Assembly (NCBI GenBank): GCA_964030475.1
Contig: CAXIPT010000003.1
Coordinates: forward strand, 6,144,511-6,208,510
DNA: 64,000 bases
DNA from: Tethya wilhelma
Lineage: Eukaryota > Porifera > Demospongiae > Tethyida > Tethyidae
Direction of reading: 5' to 3'
Part shown: positions 25,401 through 30,134 of the stretch, piece after piece
How the letters are laid out: every line of letters begins with the position of its first letter
How positions within the stretch are numbered: position 1 is the stretch's first letter
Notes under the pieces: model-generated
Database searches by the model: none
Told to the model about the DNA's origin: nothing
Seen by the model: only the letters and a program-made list of their open reading frames with translations
Position numbers and translations under genes: made by a program

Positions 25401-25935
25401 CGTTCCCAGCCTTCCCTGCATGGGAGTGGCGGGTATTGTAAATTTCGTGATTTGCAAAGGTATAACTTAAACTGCTAACTCTTACTGTAGTGTACCATGT
25501 CATGTGCTCTTACTATAGGCATTGATAGTGTCTGATGCTTACAAGCATGGTACAGGAGTCTGGGCTGACTGGATTTCCCCTCTCTACAAGAAGGTGGTCA
25601 TTACAGGGGATTTCAGGTACTTGAATGACTTCAAGACAGCCTTCCCTCTCACACCAAACATGTTCCAAGAACTGGCAAGCAAGTAAGTGCAATTGTAGCC
25701 ATGCTATCTATGTACATTTTCATGTTTGTTTGTTTTTGTTTCTCGGTCTCATAGGTATCTCCATGATCGTGAGAAGCCTCCAGAAGCCACTGCTAACATG
25801 AAGAGATTACTGACCTCCCTAAAGAACCTTCCTCTGAAGAGAAAGATAGCTATGGAGTTAGGATTTACTGACGCTGTTCAGTTAATTAGTACTACATTTG
25901 ATGAGGGCTTCTTGAACGATGTAGCCCGATTGTAA
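1253..25935 (+). CDS. SPG11: Spatacsin (SPG11 homologue), 5' end missing
   Basis: Spatacsin is a large cytosolic/lysosome-associated protein that works with spastizin and AP-5 in autophagic lysosome reformation. Exons deduced from GT-AG sites and phase: 1253-1353, 1495-1663, 2237-2496, 2808-2903, 3017-3211, 3382-3453, 3686-3825, 3951-4065, 4150-4309, 4497-4710, 9661-9912, 10052-10158, 10262-10428, 10525-10689, 10767-10851, 10928-11090, 11294-11680, 11820-11926, 12030-12196, 12293-12457, 12535-12619, 12696-12858, 13062-13243, 13349-13390, 13469-13583, 13646-13805, 18712-18822, 19127-19261, 19363-19483, 20016-20191, 20328-20430, 20504-20551, 20674-20897, 21106-21274, 21353-21477, 21545-21676, 21745-21882, 21957-22190, 22261-22485, 22549-22665, 22742-22978, 23101-23238, 23345-23402, 23473-23634, 24040-24185, 24272-24379, 24584-24752, 24825-24904, 24984-25130, 25519-25682, 25755-25935. 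Recognisable family blocks include FNISRLFKWQ, RGQPSFAFANF, VRLLTGIGRFHEMSYI and ADWISPLYKKVVITGDF (the conserved spatacsin C-terminal domain). About 2,560 codons are present, including a 358-codon internal duplication; vertebrate spatacsin is near 2,440 aa, so several hundred N-terminal residues are missing. Exon 19127-19261 is read in a Lys/Arg-rich frame chosen by phase only. Confidence 0.93.
2646..2739 (+). other. Candidate spatacsin exon without a usable donor
   Basis: After an AG at 2,644-2,645 there is a protein-like stretch beginning PYLTKANLAQFLVELK that runs to an in-frame TAG at about 2,740. No GT donor of suitable phase precedes the stop. The flanking exons (ending 2496, starting 2808) join in phase 0 without it. 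An alternative upstream donor at CAGAG/GTGGGA would put this stretch in frame, but the 3' side is still unsolved. It may be a skipped or alternative exon, a decayed exon, or a sequence error. Confidence 0.35.
3211..3300. repeat. (TG)n/(TATG)n microsatellite in spatacsin intron
   Basis: A TG dinucleotide tract begins directly at the splice donor GTATGTGTG and degrades into TGTATG repeats. The donor is therefore embedded in the microsatellite. Confidence 0.9.
4447..4496. repeat. (CT)n tract serving as polypyrimidine tract
   Basis: About 25 CT units run directly into the CAG acceptor of the exon starting at 4497, so the microsatellite doubles as the polypyrimidine tract. A similar CT tract precedes the acceptors at 3686 and 35931. 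Confidence 0.85.
5026..6573 (-). CDS. ATE1: Arginyl-tRNA--protein transferase ATE1, single-exon copy A
   Basis: This 515-codon uninterrupted frame encodes the enzyme that adds arginine from Arg-tRNA to N-terminal Asp/Glu/oxidised Cys, marking proteins for the N-degron pathway. Near the N-terminus it has the CGYCK motif and, about 50 residues later, TCCPQYVIR, the cysteine motifs of the ATE N-domain. Next come the KSQRR basic segment, a low-complexity acidic/Ser linker (about residues 95-245), and the ATE C-domain with HQQYLLDGKIIAVGVLDI, YLYYDPQY and YYMGFYVQSCPKMNYK. Length is close to vertebrate ATE1 (about 518 aa). The start at 6573 gives a short leader before CGYC, as in the family. It lies antisense inside the 4,711-9,660 spatacsin intron. 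The absence of introns among intron-rich neighbours suggests a retrocopy, but the frame is intact and probably functional. Copy B at 26,529-28,160 is a close paralogue. Confidence 0.93.
   Translation of the reverse strand: MFRQSLVEYIYEPGGPRPYKCGYCKSKDTSLTQGVWGYRMTCQDFQDLVDRGFQRSGKFVYRPVMKTTCCPQYVIRMDSTKFRMSKSQRRTVKKFNQYIVEGKGKPEASSSTEMVDGSSESSLLSGSQSEGTVKESSVDPPTPMELEQEEASVASYQAKPKKSVRPGVGPDPNKPPCQKAKVRRREQRAKKKHEQQQKIKEEEEQLQGKEMQDKSKDESESTKPSRPESTSDTPPGNSPLFEQDLTELLTLPSPETGTAHKFETRLVLINPRDPIFNDTYEESYEVFKKFQMIIHKEAEEDCTRRHFEEFLVESPLLHEKGSEGMPCDYGTYHQQYLLDGKIIAVGVLDIIPKGVLCEYLYYDPQYRFLAPGVYTALKETALTQQFYRCNPEMQYYYMGFYVQSCPKMNYKSKYSASYLLCPETYTYVPLQLGIPKLLESPYCRLAEADVPDAKEGCTDEELNHVLVFSDMTNMTYKTFERLNGDGQKTMMKDYVLLVGLEVTMSLRLCMRRRSL
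6574..7553. other. Noncoding intronic spacer between ATE1 copy A and the P450
   Basis: This stretch holds only short AT-rich frames with no recognisable product. It must contain the 5' flanks of two divergently oriented single-exon genes (ATE1 leftwards, P450 rightwards), so promoters for both could lie here. I could not identify a specific promoter motif. Confidence 0.5.
7554..9143 (+). CDS. CYP61/CYP710-like cytochrome P450, probable sterol C-22 desaturase
   Basis: A 529-codon single-exon P450. The N-terminus has two hydrophobic segments (about residues 4-21 and 53-68) followed by the proline hinge KRRLPGPW, indicating ER-membrane anchoring. Diagnostic motifs in order are WNYLCGKFVLVV, the I-helix FIFAAQDASTAS (the AQDAS form used by CYP61 and CYP710 rather than AGxDT), DHPDVLEKVREEQ, the K-helix EILR with RLRPPVP, and the heme-binding loop FGAGPHKCAGQDYAMNH with its cysteine. 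The C-terminus (AFPADLFIT) matches the FPxDxxxxF ending of ERG5-like enzymes. These enzymes introduce the C22-C23 double bond into sterol side chains. It is nested in the same orientation within a spatacsin intron and has no introns, suggesting retroposition or transfer, but it looks intact. The family call rests on recalled motifs; exact substrate is inference. Confidence 0.85.
   Translation: MKLLTFLWCAVAAAIILLLRTTTSEPIDDQLSTGDKQLHNSGYQPQASSTLKKFSVCLLLLLTSFILYEQISLAQKKRRLPGPWFLIPYFGSLFELVLKPYRYWRKQESWAAKVGASWNYLCGKFVLVVVKAKSARIPFIKNSKEEFLSTLHPNAKAVFGKDSILFMSGPEHLALRGSFIKLFTKKAISVYLSAQETIVRKFVEKWKQTKGELNFRCHLQEMNAYTSLATFLGPYIEDTEYIQQLMETMGKAFIGLPIDFPGTCVWNTKRARAKVETILIKVVKQSKINMQEGKQPSCLLDFWSQGILEDIKKAEQNGESPPEHTSDYKMAITVMDFIFAAQDASTASLSHTVALMSDHPDVLEKVREEQHRVNASMEPITFEMLKEMTYTRQVVKEILRLRPPVPLFAHVAMKNMELENGHVAPKGCVVFSSITAACREDFTDPDTFDPDRMSTERREDIKHCTNFLVFGAGPHKCAGQDYAMNHMVVFLSVLSTNCTWVRRRTAKSDELEYMPSAFPADLFITFNSS
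9490..9615. repeat. Imperfect minisatellite, unit around 20-25 bp
   Basis: Five to six imperfect copies of a unit like TCATTGTGAAGACATACTAA are arranged in tandem just upstream of the spatacsin exon at 9661. No coding role is apparent. Confidence 0.8.
9661..11428 (+). repeat. Tandem duplication unit 1 in spatacsin (1,735 bp plus 33-bp inverted insert)
   Basis: Positions 9661-11395 are repeated at 11429-13163 at a constant offset of 1,768 bp, including introns. I found only three mismatches (around 11,279, 11,290 and 11,376), all near the 3' end. Unit 1 ends with a 33-bp filler (11396-11428) that is the exact reverse complement of 13658-13690, inside a downstream spatacsin exon. The duplication fuses the exon starting 11294 directly to a second copy of the exon at 9661 without a stop. 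Coding content is 1,074 nt (358 codons), so frame is preserved. Confidence 0.95.
11429..13163 (+). repeat. Tandem duplication unit 2 in spatacsin
   Basis: Second copy of 9661-11395. It begins in mid-exon immediately after the filler, lacking the intron and acceptor that precede unit 1. It continues at its 3' end into unique exon sequence (DSTLLRVDTQVAI) that matches the expected spatacsin order. Confidence 0.95.
13918..13952. repeat. (TTG)n microsatellite
   Basis: About ten TTG units within the spatacsin intron, directly before the palindromic element at 13,972. Confidence 0.85.
13972..14242. mobile_element. Palindromic MITE with about 53-bp terminal inverted repeats
   Basis: The left end GGGGTGGCGACTCCCATATG and its continuation through the GACCGCGGTC core are matched almost perfectly in reverse complement at 14190-14242. 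The interior is made of repeated motifs of the type ATTTTGACCGTTGACC. There is no coding capacity, so it would be mobilised in trans. A partial relative carrying the right end (GGGAGTCGCCGCCCCTTGAT) lies near 63,872-63,920. I could not define a convincing target-site duplication. Confidence 0.8.
14917..15291 (-). CDS. Lys/Ser/Pro-rich repetitive small protein
   Basis: A 124-codon single-exon frame starting MSDSEKPRKSTRTAQ. Almost the whole protein is degenerate repeats of blocks such as SGKAQPSKSTPAQKGSSK. It is strongly basic and hydrophilic, with no hydrophobic core, so it is probably disordered. The N-terminus resembles those of the neighbouring micro-genes (MSEKPSK, MADKPRKT), suggesting a common origin followed by repeat expansion. 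It is the last of four intact minus-strand genes in the spatacsin intron 13,806-18,711. Function is unknown; the repetitive code leaves open that it is not translated. Confidence 0.6.
   Translation of the reverse strand: MSDSEKPRKSTRTAQKSSGKDQPSKGKGSSKNDTPAPKTSGKAQPSKSTPAQKGSSKSDTPAQKGSSKAQPSKSAGAQKGSSKNGTPGEKTSGKAQPSKSTPPMDTFKVPAQKDKSSTQAIAAK
15800..15857 (-). pseudogene. Broken copy of an SMP-like micro-gene
   Basis: Reading leftward from the ATG at 15857, the first codons match the gene starting at 17644 (MADKP, then KTE), but the tenth codon is TAG and similarity stops soon after. The 5' leader, including a short intron (donor at 15927, acceptor at 15879), is also conserved with the intact paralogue. 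This shows a duplicated gene with its leader that has since decayed. Confidence 0.65.
16515..16697 (-). CDS. Small SMP-like hydrophilic protein, 60 aa
   Basis: Single-exon frame starting MSDKQDKGLVTDEDLERIRK and ending in a Gly/Lys-rich tail. The segment FVKRAENAVEK aligns with FAARAQSAADK of the seed-maturation-protein type, and DLERIRK with the preceding ARIQS element. It is a more divergent member of the local family. Highly charged, with no signal peptide or membrane segment, so probably cytosolic and disordered. It is antisense to spatacsin inside an intron. The SMP assignment is weaker here than for the 17,489 and 18,248 genes. Confidence 0.55.
   Translation of the reverse strand: MSDKQDKGLVTDEDLERIRKSDDKDFVKRAENAVEKRKEQNDPPIKEDKSGSKPGRNDGK
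17228..17306 (+). pseudogene. Decayed copy of a spatacsin exon (relic of 13,727-13,806)
   Basis: The stretch containing GAGCCAAACACAGCAATGGC aligns with the exon ending at 13805 (GTGCCAAACACAGCCAGTGG) over about 75 bp at roughly 75% identity. Indels and stops break the frame. It is on the same strand and lies in the intron immediately downstream of the parent exon, as expected for an old local duplication. Confidence 0.6.
17489..17644 (-). CDS. SMP/LEA-like micro-protein, 51 aa
   Basis: A 51-codon frame beginning MADKPRKTEWTQDAKSRV. It carries the two-part pattern of the seed maturation protein (SMP) family: a SRVMSSEAKKHGG segment followed by VPKGNWAAGAQSRADKN, equivalent to the family's ARIQSxxAKxxGGxxxKGSFAARAQSAADKN. 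SMP proteins are known from plant seeds and, as very short proteins, from fungi, where they are linked to desiccation and dormancy. The leader has a 57-nt intron (donor at 17723, acceptor at 17667) whose position is shared with the dead copy at 15,857, supporting real transcription. Antisense within a spatacsin intron. Coding is supported by paralogue conservation despite the short length. Confidence 0.7.
   Translation of the reverse strand: MADKPRKTEWTQDAKSRVMSSEAKKHGGAVPKGNWAAGAQSRADKNYPQGK
18248..18394 (-). CDS. SMP/LEA-like micro-protein, 48 aa
   Basis: A 48-codon frame beginning MSEKPSKNAPTQQ. The core is DKARIQSTQAKQNDG, then TDKGSFAARIQSSADRAQN, the clearest match in the window to the SMP family pattern (ARIQS, KGSFAAR, QSxAD). 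Very hydrophilic, no membrane segment. A possible leader intron ends at an ACTACAG acceptor just upstream of the start. It is the most upstream member of the antisense micro-gene cluster. By analogy it might protect macromolecules in resting or stressed cells, but that is inference. Confidence 0.72.
   Translation of the reverse strand: MSEKPSKNAPTQQDKARIQSTQAKQNDGKTDKGSFAARIQSSADRAQN
18838..19018. repeat. (ACACTC)n minisatellite in spatacsin intron
   Basis: About thirty imperfect hexamer-type units of ACACTC/ACACAC follow directly after the donor at 18,823. It has no coding content and is not a CRISPR array because there are no unique spacers. Confidence 0.9.
19765..19941. mobile_element. 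hAT-like MITE (TAGCC family) in spatacsin intron
   Basis: Terminal inverted repeats TAGCCTTGTACCCAGGCTCC at the left and TCTGGTTACGAGGCTA at the right. It is flanked on both sides by the same 8-bp sequence TATTTCAC, a perfect target-site duplication of hAT length. No coding capacity. Confidence 0.85.
23760..23830. mobile_element. hAT-like MITE (TAGCC family), 71 bp
   Basis: Ends TAGCCTCGTACCAGGC and GCCTGGGAACGAGGCTA are inverted repeats. The 8-bp GATGGAGC occurs immediately on both sides. It lies in a spatacsin intron. Confidence 0.88.
24442..24522. mobile_element. hAT-like MITE (TAGCC family), 81 bp
   Basis: Ends TAGCCTCGTTCCCAGGCCTT and AAGGCCTGGGTGCGAGGCTA are inverted repeats. The 8-bp CTCTAGAT occurs immediately on both sides. 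It lies in a spatacsin intron. Confidence 0.9.
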
Positions 25936-26528
25936 ACTGTTTTTTTTTAAGGCTTTTAATTGAGTGATTATACTAGTGCTAACAGGTTCAATGTTTGTGT
26001 TCATGTGTGTGTTGGCTGTAATGTTTTTATAGTAATACAATAATTAAATTACTTTGTGCCTTGCATGCTTGGTAAGTTGTGGTTGTACTCATCGAGTGCA
26101 AGCATACACAAGAATCTCTTGCTGTAATAGTATAGGAAAGAGGGTATCATACACTAAGAAACAGATTTGAGTGTCTACCTTAAAATTAGTATAATGTATA
26201 TTGTGTTCTCAATTGAGTGCTATATATAAATCCCAGATATACCATCATTGTCATAGTTTGTGACTGACAAATAATAGACTGTTGAAACTATCATTGTTAT
26301 GGGAACAATAATATTAATGTTATTGCATGTATGCATATGGGTACTGGTGTATAACTATTATGTGTTGATGTGATAATATAGAAAACTATACTAATAATTT
26401 GTCATGCGCACATGCACCATGAACAATTCACTGGGTTATAGAGAAATAATCAATAGTATCATTATTAAAAAAAAAAACATTCATGAACAATGCACTATAG
26501 CAGCACCCAAATTAACACTTTAATTTGT
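25936..26528. other. AT-rich intergenic region between spatacsin and ATE1 copy B
   Basis: Convergent 3' ends: spatacsin stops at 25,935 and the minus-strand ATE1 copy B stops at 26,529. The stretch is AT-rich with a poly(A) run near 26,467 and no gene. Confidence 0.6.
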
Positions 26529-28160
26529 TCAGAATCTAAAACAAACTTTTTTTTCAGGGGGAGGAATTTCAAATTGCTTTGGTATAAAGAGTCTCAGTCT
26601 CATGGCCACCTCCAAGCCAACAAGCAGCACATAGTCCTTCACCATTGTTTTCTGCCCATCTCCATTGAGGACAGCAAATGTGTTATATGTCATGGCAGCC
26701 CAATTGATATCTGAAAATACCGGGATCTGTTTCAATTCCTCATCAGTGCATCCTTCTTTGGCATCTGGCACATCGGCTTCTGCTAGTCGACAGTAAGGAG
26801 ACTCTAGCAACTTTGGAATGCCCAGCTGAAGTGGTACGTAGGTGTAAGTCTCTGGGCACAGGAGGTACGAAGCACTGTACTTGCTCTTGTAGTTCATTTT
26901 AGGGCAGCTTTGTATGTAGAACCCCATGTAGTAGTACTGCATTTCTGGGTTACTATGGTAAAACTGTTGAGTGAGAGCTATTTCTTTGAGAGCAGTGTAA
27001 ACACCCGGGGCTAGAAACCTATATTGTGGGTCATAGTAGAGGTACTCACAGAGAACACCCTTTGGGATGATGTCCAACACACCAACTGCAATGATTTTGC
27101 CGTCCAGAAGGTACTGTTGGTGGTAGGTGCCGTAGTCACACAGCATTCCTTCACTACCCTTTTCACGGAGCAGTGGAGACTCGCCAAGAAACTCTTCAAA
27201 ATCTTTCTGAGTACATTCCTCTTCAGCCTCCTTGTGGATGATCATTTGGAACTTCTTGAACACCTCATAGCTCTCTTCGTACGTATCGTTGAAGATGGGA
27301 TCCCGAGGATTGATTAGTACGAGGCGTGTCTCAAATTTGTGTGGTGTTCCTGTTTCAGGTGAAGGAAGTGTGAGCAGCTCTGTCAGGTCCTGTTCAAAGA
27401 GAGGGCTATTTCCTGGTGGGGTGTCAGGGGTAGATTCTGGCCAACTTGGTTTTGTAGATTCAATTTCATCCTTGCTCTTATCTTGCATTTCCTTACCCTG
27501 TAATTGTTTCTCTTCCTCTTTTATTTTCTGCTGCTGCTTCTTCTTGGCTCTCTGTTCTCTTCTTCGTACTTTGGCCTTCTGGCAAAGAGGTTTGTTTGGA
27601 TCAGGACCAACTTCCTTTCTCACCAATTTCTTTGGCTTTGCTTGGTAGCTGGCTGCAGAAGCCCCTTCTTGCTCACTGAGATCCATATGTGTTGGCGGAT
27701 CCACACTGGATTCTTTGACAGTACCTTCACTCTGTGATCCACTGAGCAAGCTTGATTCAGATAACCCATCGACCATCTCAGTGGAGCTTGAAGCTTCAGG
27801 TTTCCCCTTACCCTCTACAATGTACTGGTTGAATTTCTTGACGGTTCTCCTCTGTGATTTTGACATTCGAAACTTCGTGGAGTCTATTCGTATCACATAC
27901 TCGGGGCAGCAAGTTGCCTTCATGACCGGCCTGTAAACATTCTTGCCTGATCTCTGGAAGCCTCTGTCCACTAAGTCTTGGAAATCCTGGCAAGTCATTC
28001 TGTCGCCACACACTTCTTGAGTGACTCTGAGGCTAGCGTCTTTTGACTTGCAATAGCCACACTTGTCATCTCCAGATTCGTAGTAATGGACACAACTTTC
28101 CTGAAACATCTCCGCTCCTGGCCTGAGCTGGCTCCACCATAGATCTAGTAGAGGCTCCAT
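26529..28160 (-). CDS. ATE1: Arginyl-tRNA--protein transferase ATE1, single-exon copy B
   Basis: A 543-codon intact frame, paralogous to copy A over nearly its full length. It keeps CGYCK, RMTCQDFQDLVDRGFQRSGK, TCCPEYVIR, HQQYLLDGKIIAVGVLDI and MGFYIQSCPKMNYK, so catalytic features of arginyltransferase are present. The upstream ATG at 28160 gives an 18-residue extension with no counterpart in copy A. The Met in AEMFQES, about 18 codons in, aligns with copy A's start (MFRQS) and may be the real one. The linker and the C-terminal tail (ending PPPEKKVCFRF) are the most diverged parts. Single-exon structure again suggests retrocopy ancestry. It lies between spatacsin and the lipase cluster. Confidence 0.92.
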   Translation of the reverse strand: MEPLLDLWWSQLRPGAEMFQESCVHYYESGDDKCGYCKSKDASLRVTQEVCGDRMTCQDFQDLVDRGFQRSGKNVYRPVMKATCCPEYVIRIDSTKFRMSKSQRRTVKKFNQYIVEGKGKPEASSSTEMVDGLSESSLLSGSQSEGTVKESSVDPPTHMDLSEQEGASAASYQAKPKKLVRKEVGPDPNKPLCQKAKVRRREQRAKKKQQQKIKEEEKQLQGKEMQDKSKDEIESTKPSWPESTPDTPPGNSPLFEQDLTELLTLPSPETGTPHKFETRLVLINPRDPIFNDTYEESYEVFKKFQMIIHKEAEEECTQKDFEEFLGESPLLREKGSEGMLCDYGTYHQQYLLDGKIIAVGVLDIIPKGVLCEYLYYDPQYRFLAPGVYTALKEIALTQQFYHSNPEMQYYYMGFYIQSCPKMNYKSKYSASYLLCPETYTYVPLQLGIPKLLESPYCRLAEADVPDAKEGCTDEELKQIPVFSDINWAAMTYNTFAVLNGDGQKTMVKDYVLLVGLEVAMRLRLFIPKQFEIPPPEKKVCFRF

Positions 28161-28364
28161 CTATGGAAGGTCGCGGCAATACCATCATAATTATAGTATC
28201 TATGATACCATAGACAATATAATACTCAAACAAGGCGCGATGACTACACGTGGCTGAGGGGGGTGGGGCTGAGTTATTTATCTAGTCAATATTTTCTTGT
28301 CGACCCAGCAGAATTTCACGCAGTCAAATTATATATCAATTTGAACAGGTCGGTCTATAATATT

Positions 28365-28692
28365 ATGTTGATTTTCCAGAAGGGTAGCAGTCGGAATCTT
28401 AGCCTGTATGGACTGATAGCATATTCTATCCTACTCTTTTGACAGCAGCTTTGAAGACAATGGTACTGCATGAAGCAATAAATTATTAATTAATTCTGTG
28501 TGGAATAATTTCACTGTCAGTGTCTATGCGTCCAATCTGTAGGACTTTTGTGGCCTTTGTTTCTGCTCTGCAACTCTTCATCCAAGCTGCAGCTGGTTGC
28601 TCTGTGTCCACTCCATCTATCCCCCCTATACTGGCTGCCTCAGTAATGGGGATTATCATTGTCATGGTGATCAGCCTCACTGGAAGCCTAGT
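28365..28692 (+). pseudogene. Truncated diacylglycerol lipase 5' fragment
   Basis: The start resembles exon 1 of both downstream lipases (ATG at 28365, then LIFQ), but the exon has internal deletions that shift frame. The second exon (from 28543: TFVAFVSALQLFIQA) is near identical to theirs, with a deletion in the first membrane segment. Similarity ends abruptly after the TGSL motif at about 28,692, where spatacsin sequence begins. A dead remnant. Confidence 0.85.
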
Positions 28693-29735
28693 CTGCATGA
28701 GCTGCTGCTAAGACATACTCACAGGTAGACACAATAAGTGTACTCTATAATCATACTATCAGTCAGTATTATAGCAGCACATGTAATGCAAAAATTTCGT
28801 TCTCAAGGAGGACTGCCTATCCAGTGCTGAACACTACTATTCCAAGGCCCGACTGGTGGCCTTGCAACTCTCTCTCCTCCAATATGGGAAACAAGTGATC
28901 AACTTGGATGCCAAACAAGTGCGCAAGTTCATGGAAGAGTATATACCCCTTCTCAAAGGTATGGTGTAATGTGCATGTGTGTTCATTATTGGAGGCTACC
29001 ACATCACCATGATTTACTTAGTAAACTAGTACCCTCGTACCCAGGCTAACTAGCCCTTCCTTGCTTCAGTTGTTGCTGGGACACAATATAAAGGAAGTGG
29101 CGAGAACCTGGTGTACAAAGCTAACTGTTGATATAACTTAGCCTCATTCCCAGGCCCTCCCTGGCGGGTATTTTAAATTTCGAGATTTGCAAAAGTATAC
29201 TACTAATTACTTTATATATGTTCCTCCTGTAGGCATTGATAGTGTCTGATGCTTACAAGCATGGTACAGGAGTCTGGGCTGACTGGATTTCCCCTCTCTA
29301 CAAGAAGGTGGTCATTACAGGGGATTTCAGGTACTTGAATGACTTCAAGACCGCCTTTCCTCTCACACCAAACATGTTCCAAGAACTGGTGAGCAAGTAA
29401 GTGTACTGTTCTCACAGCCCATGTATACTATTTACATCAATTTGTCTAGTTGGGTATGATCCTGATTTCATTTATAGTGAAGGTCATGCTGCTGAGTGTT
29501 ATGTGTTTTTTGTTTGTTTGTTTTGTTTTTCTCTCTCCTTTGTTTGTCTCATAGGTATCTCCATGATCGTGAGAAGCCTCCAGAAGCCACCACCAACATG
29601 AAGAGATTGCTGACCTCCCTAAAGAACCTTCCTCTGAAGAGAAAGATAGCTATGGAGTTAGGATTTACTGACGTTGTTCAGTTAATTAGTACTACATTTG
29701 ATGAGGGCTTCTTGAACGATGTAGCCCGATTGTAA
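28693..29735 (+). pseudogene. Duplicate of the last four spatacsin exons, broken
   Basis: Starts in the middle of the exon equivalent to 24825-24904 (AAAKTYSQ region) and then copies introns and exons through the stop: 28808-28955, 29233-29396 and 29555-29735 correspond to 24984-25130, 25519-25682 and 25755-25935. A small insertion near 28,940 (GAGTATATACCCC versus GAGCACCCC) changes the reading frame before the donor, and there is no promoter-proximal part. The last exon is still almost identical, so the copy is fairly young. Confidence 0.88.
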
Positions 29736-30134
29736 ACTGTTTTTTTTTCTTTTTTTTTTTTATGGCTTTTAATTGAGTGCTTGTACTATATAGCAGGTTG
29801 TGTGTGTGTGTGTGTTATCATTATTATATAAAATTTTGTGATATTAATTGCTGTAACACTTTTTCTTTTCCTCATGTATGCTTGTATATAATTATTCTGT
29901 AGCCTCGTACCCAGGCCCCTAGCTCCCTCCTCGAAAAATAAATTAGGAGACTCAGAGAGCCTGGGTAGAACCATAGATAATAGATTATCTATGGTAGAAC
30001 GTGCATGTGCGCATGCCCTAAAGAGGTTACGCCCACTTGAATAATTAATTAGCAGCTTTAGAGTTACACTGATCTTTGTAATCAAAGTTACTAGGTCTTA
30101 GCTAGTGCTGGTATCGAGGATATTACAGTTCAAT

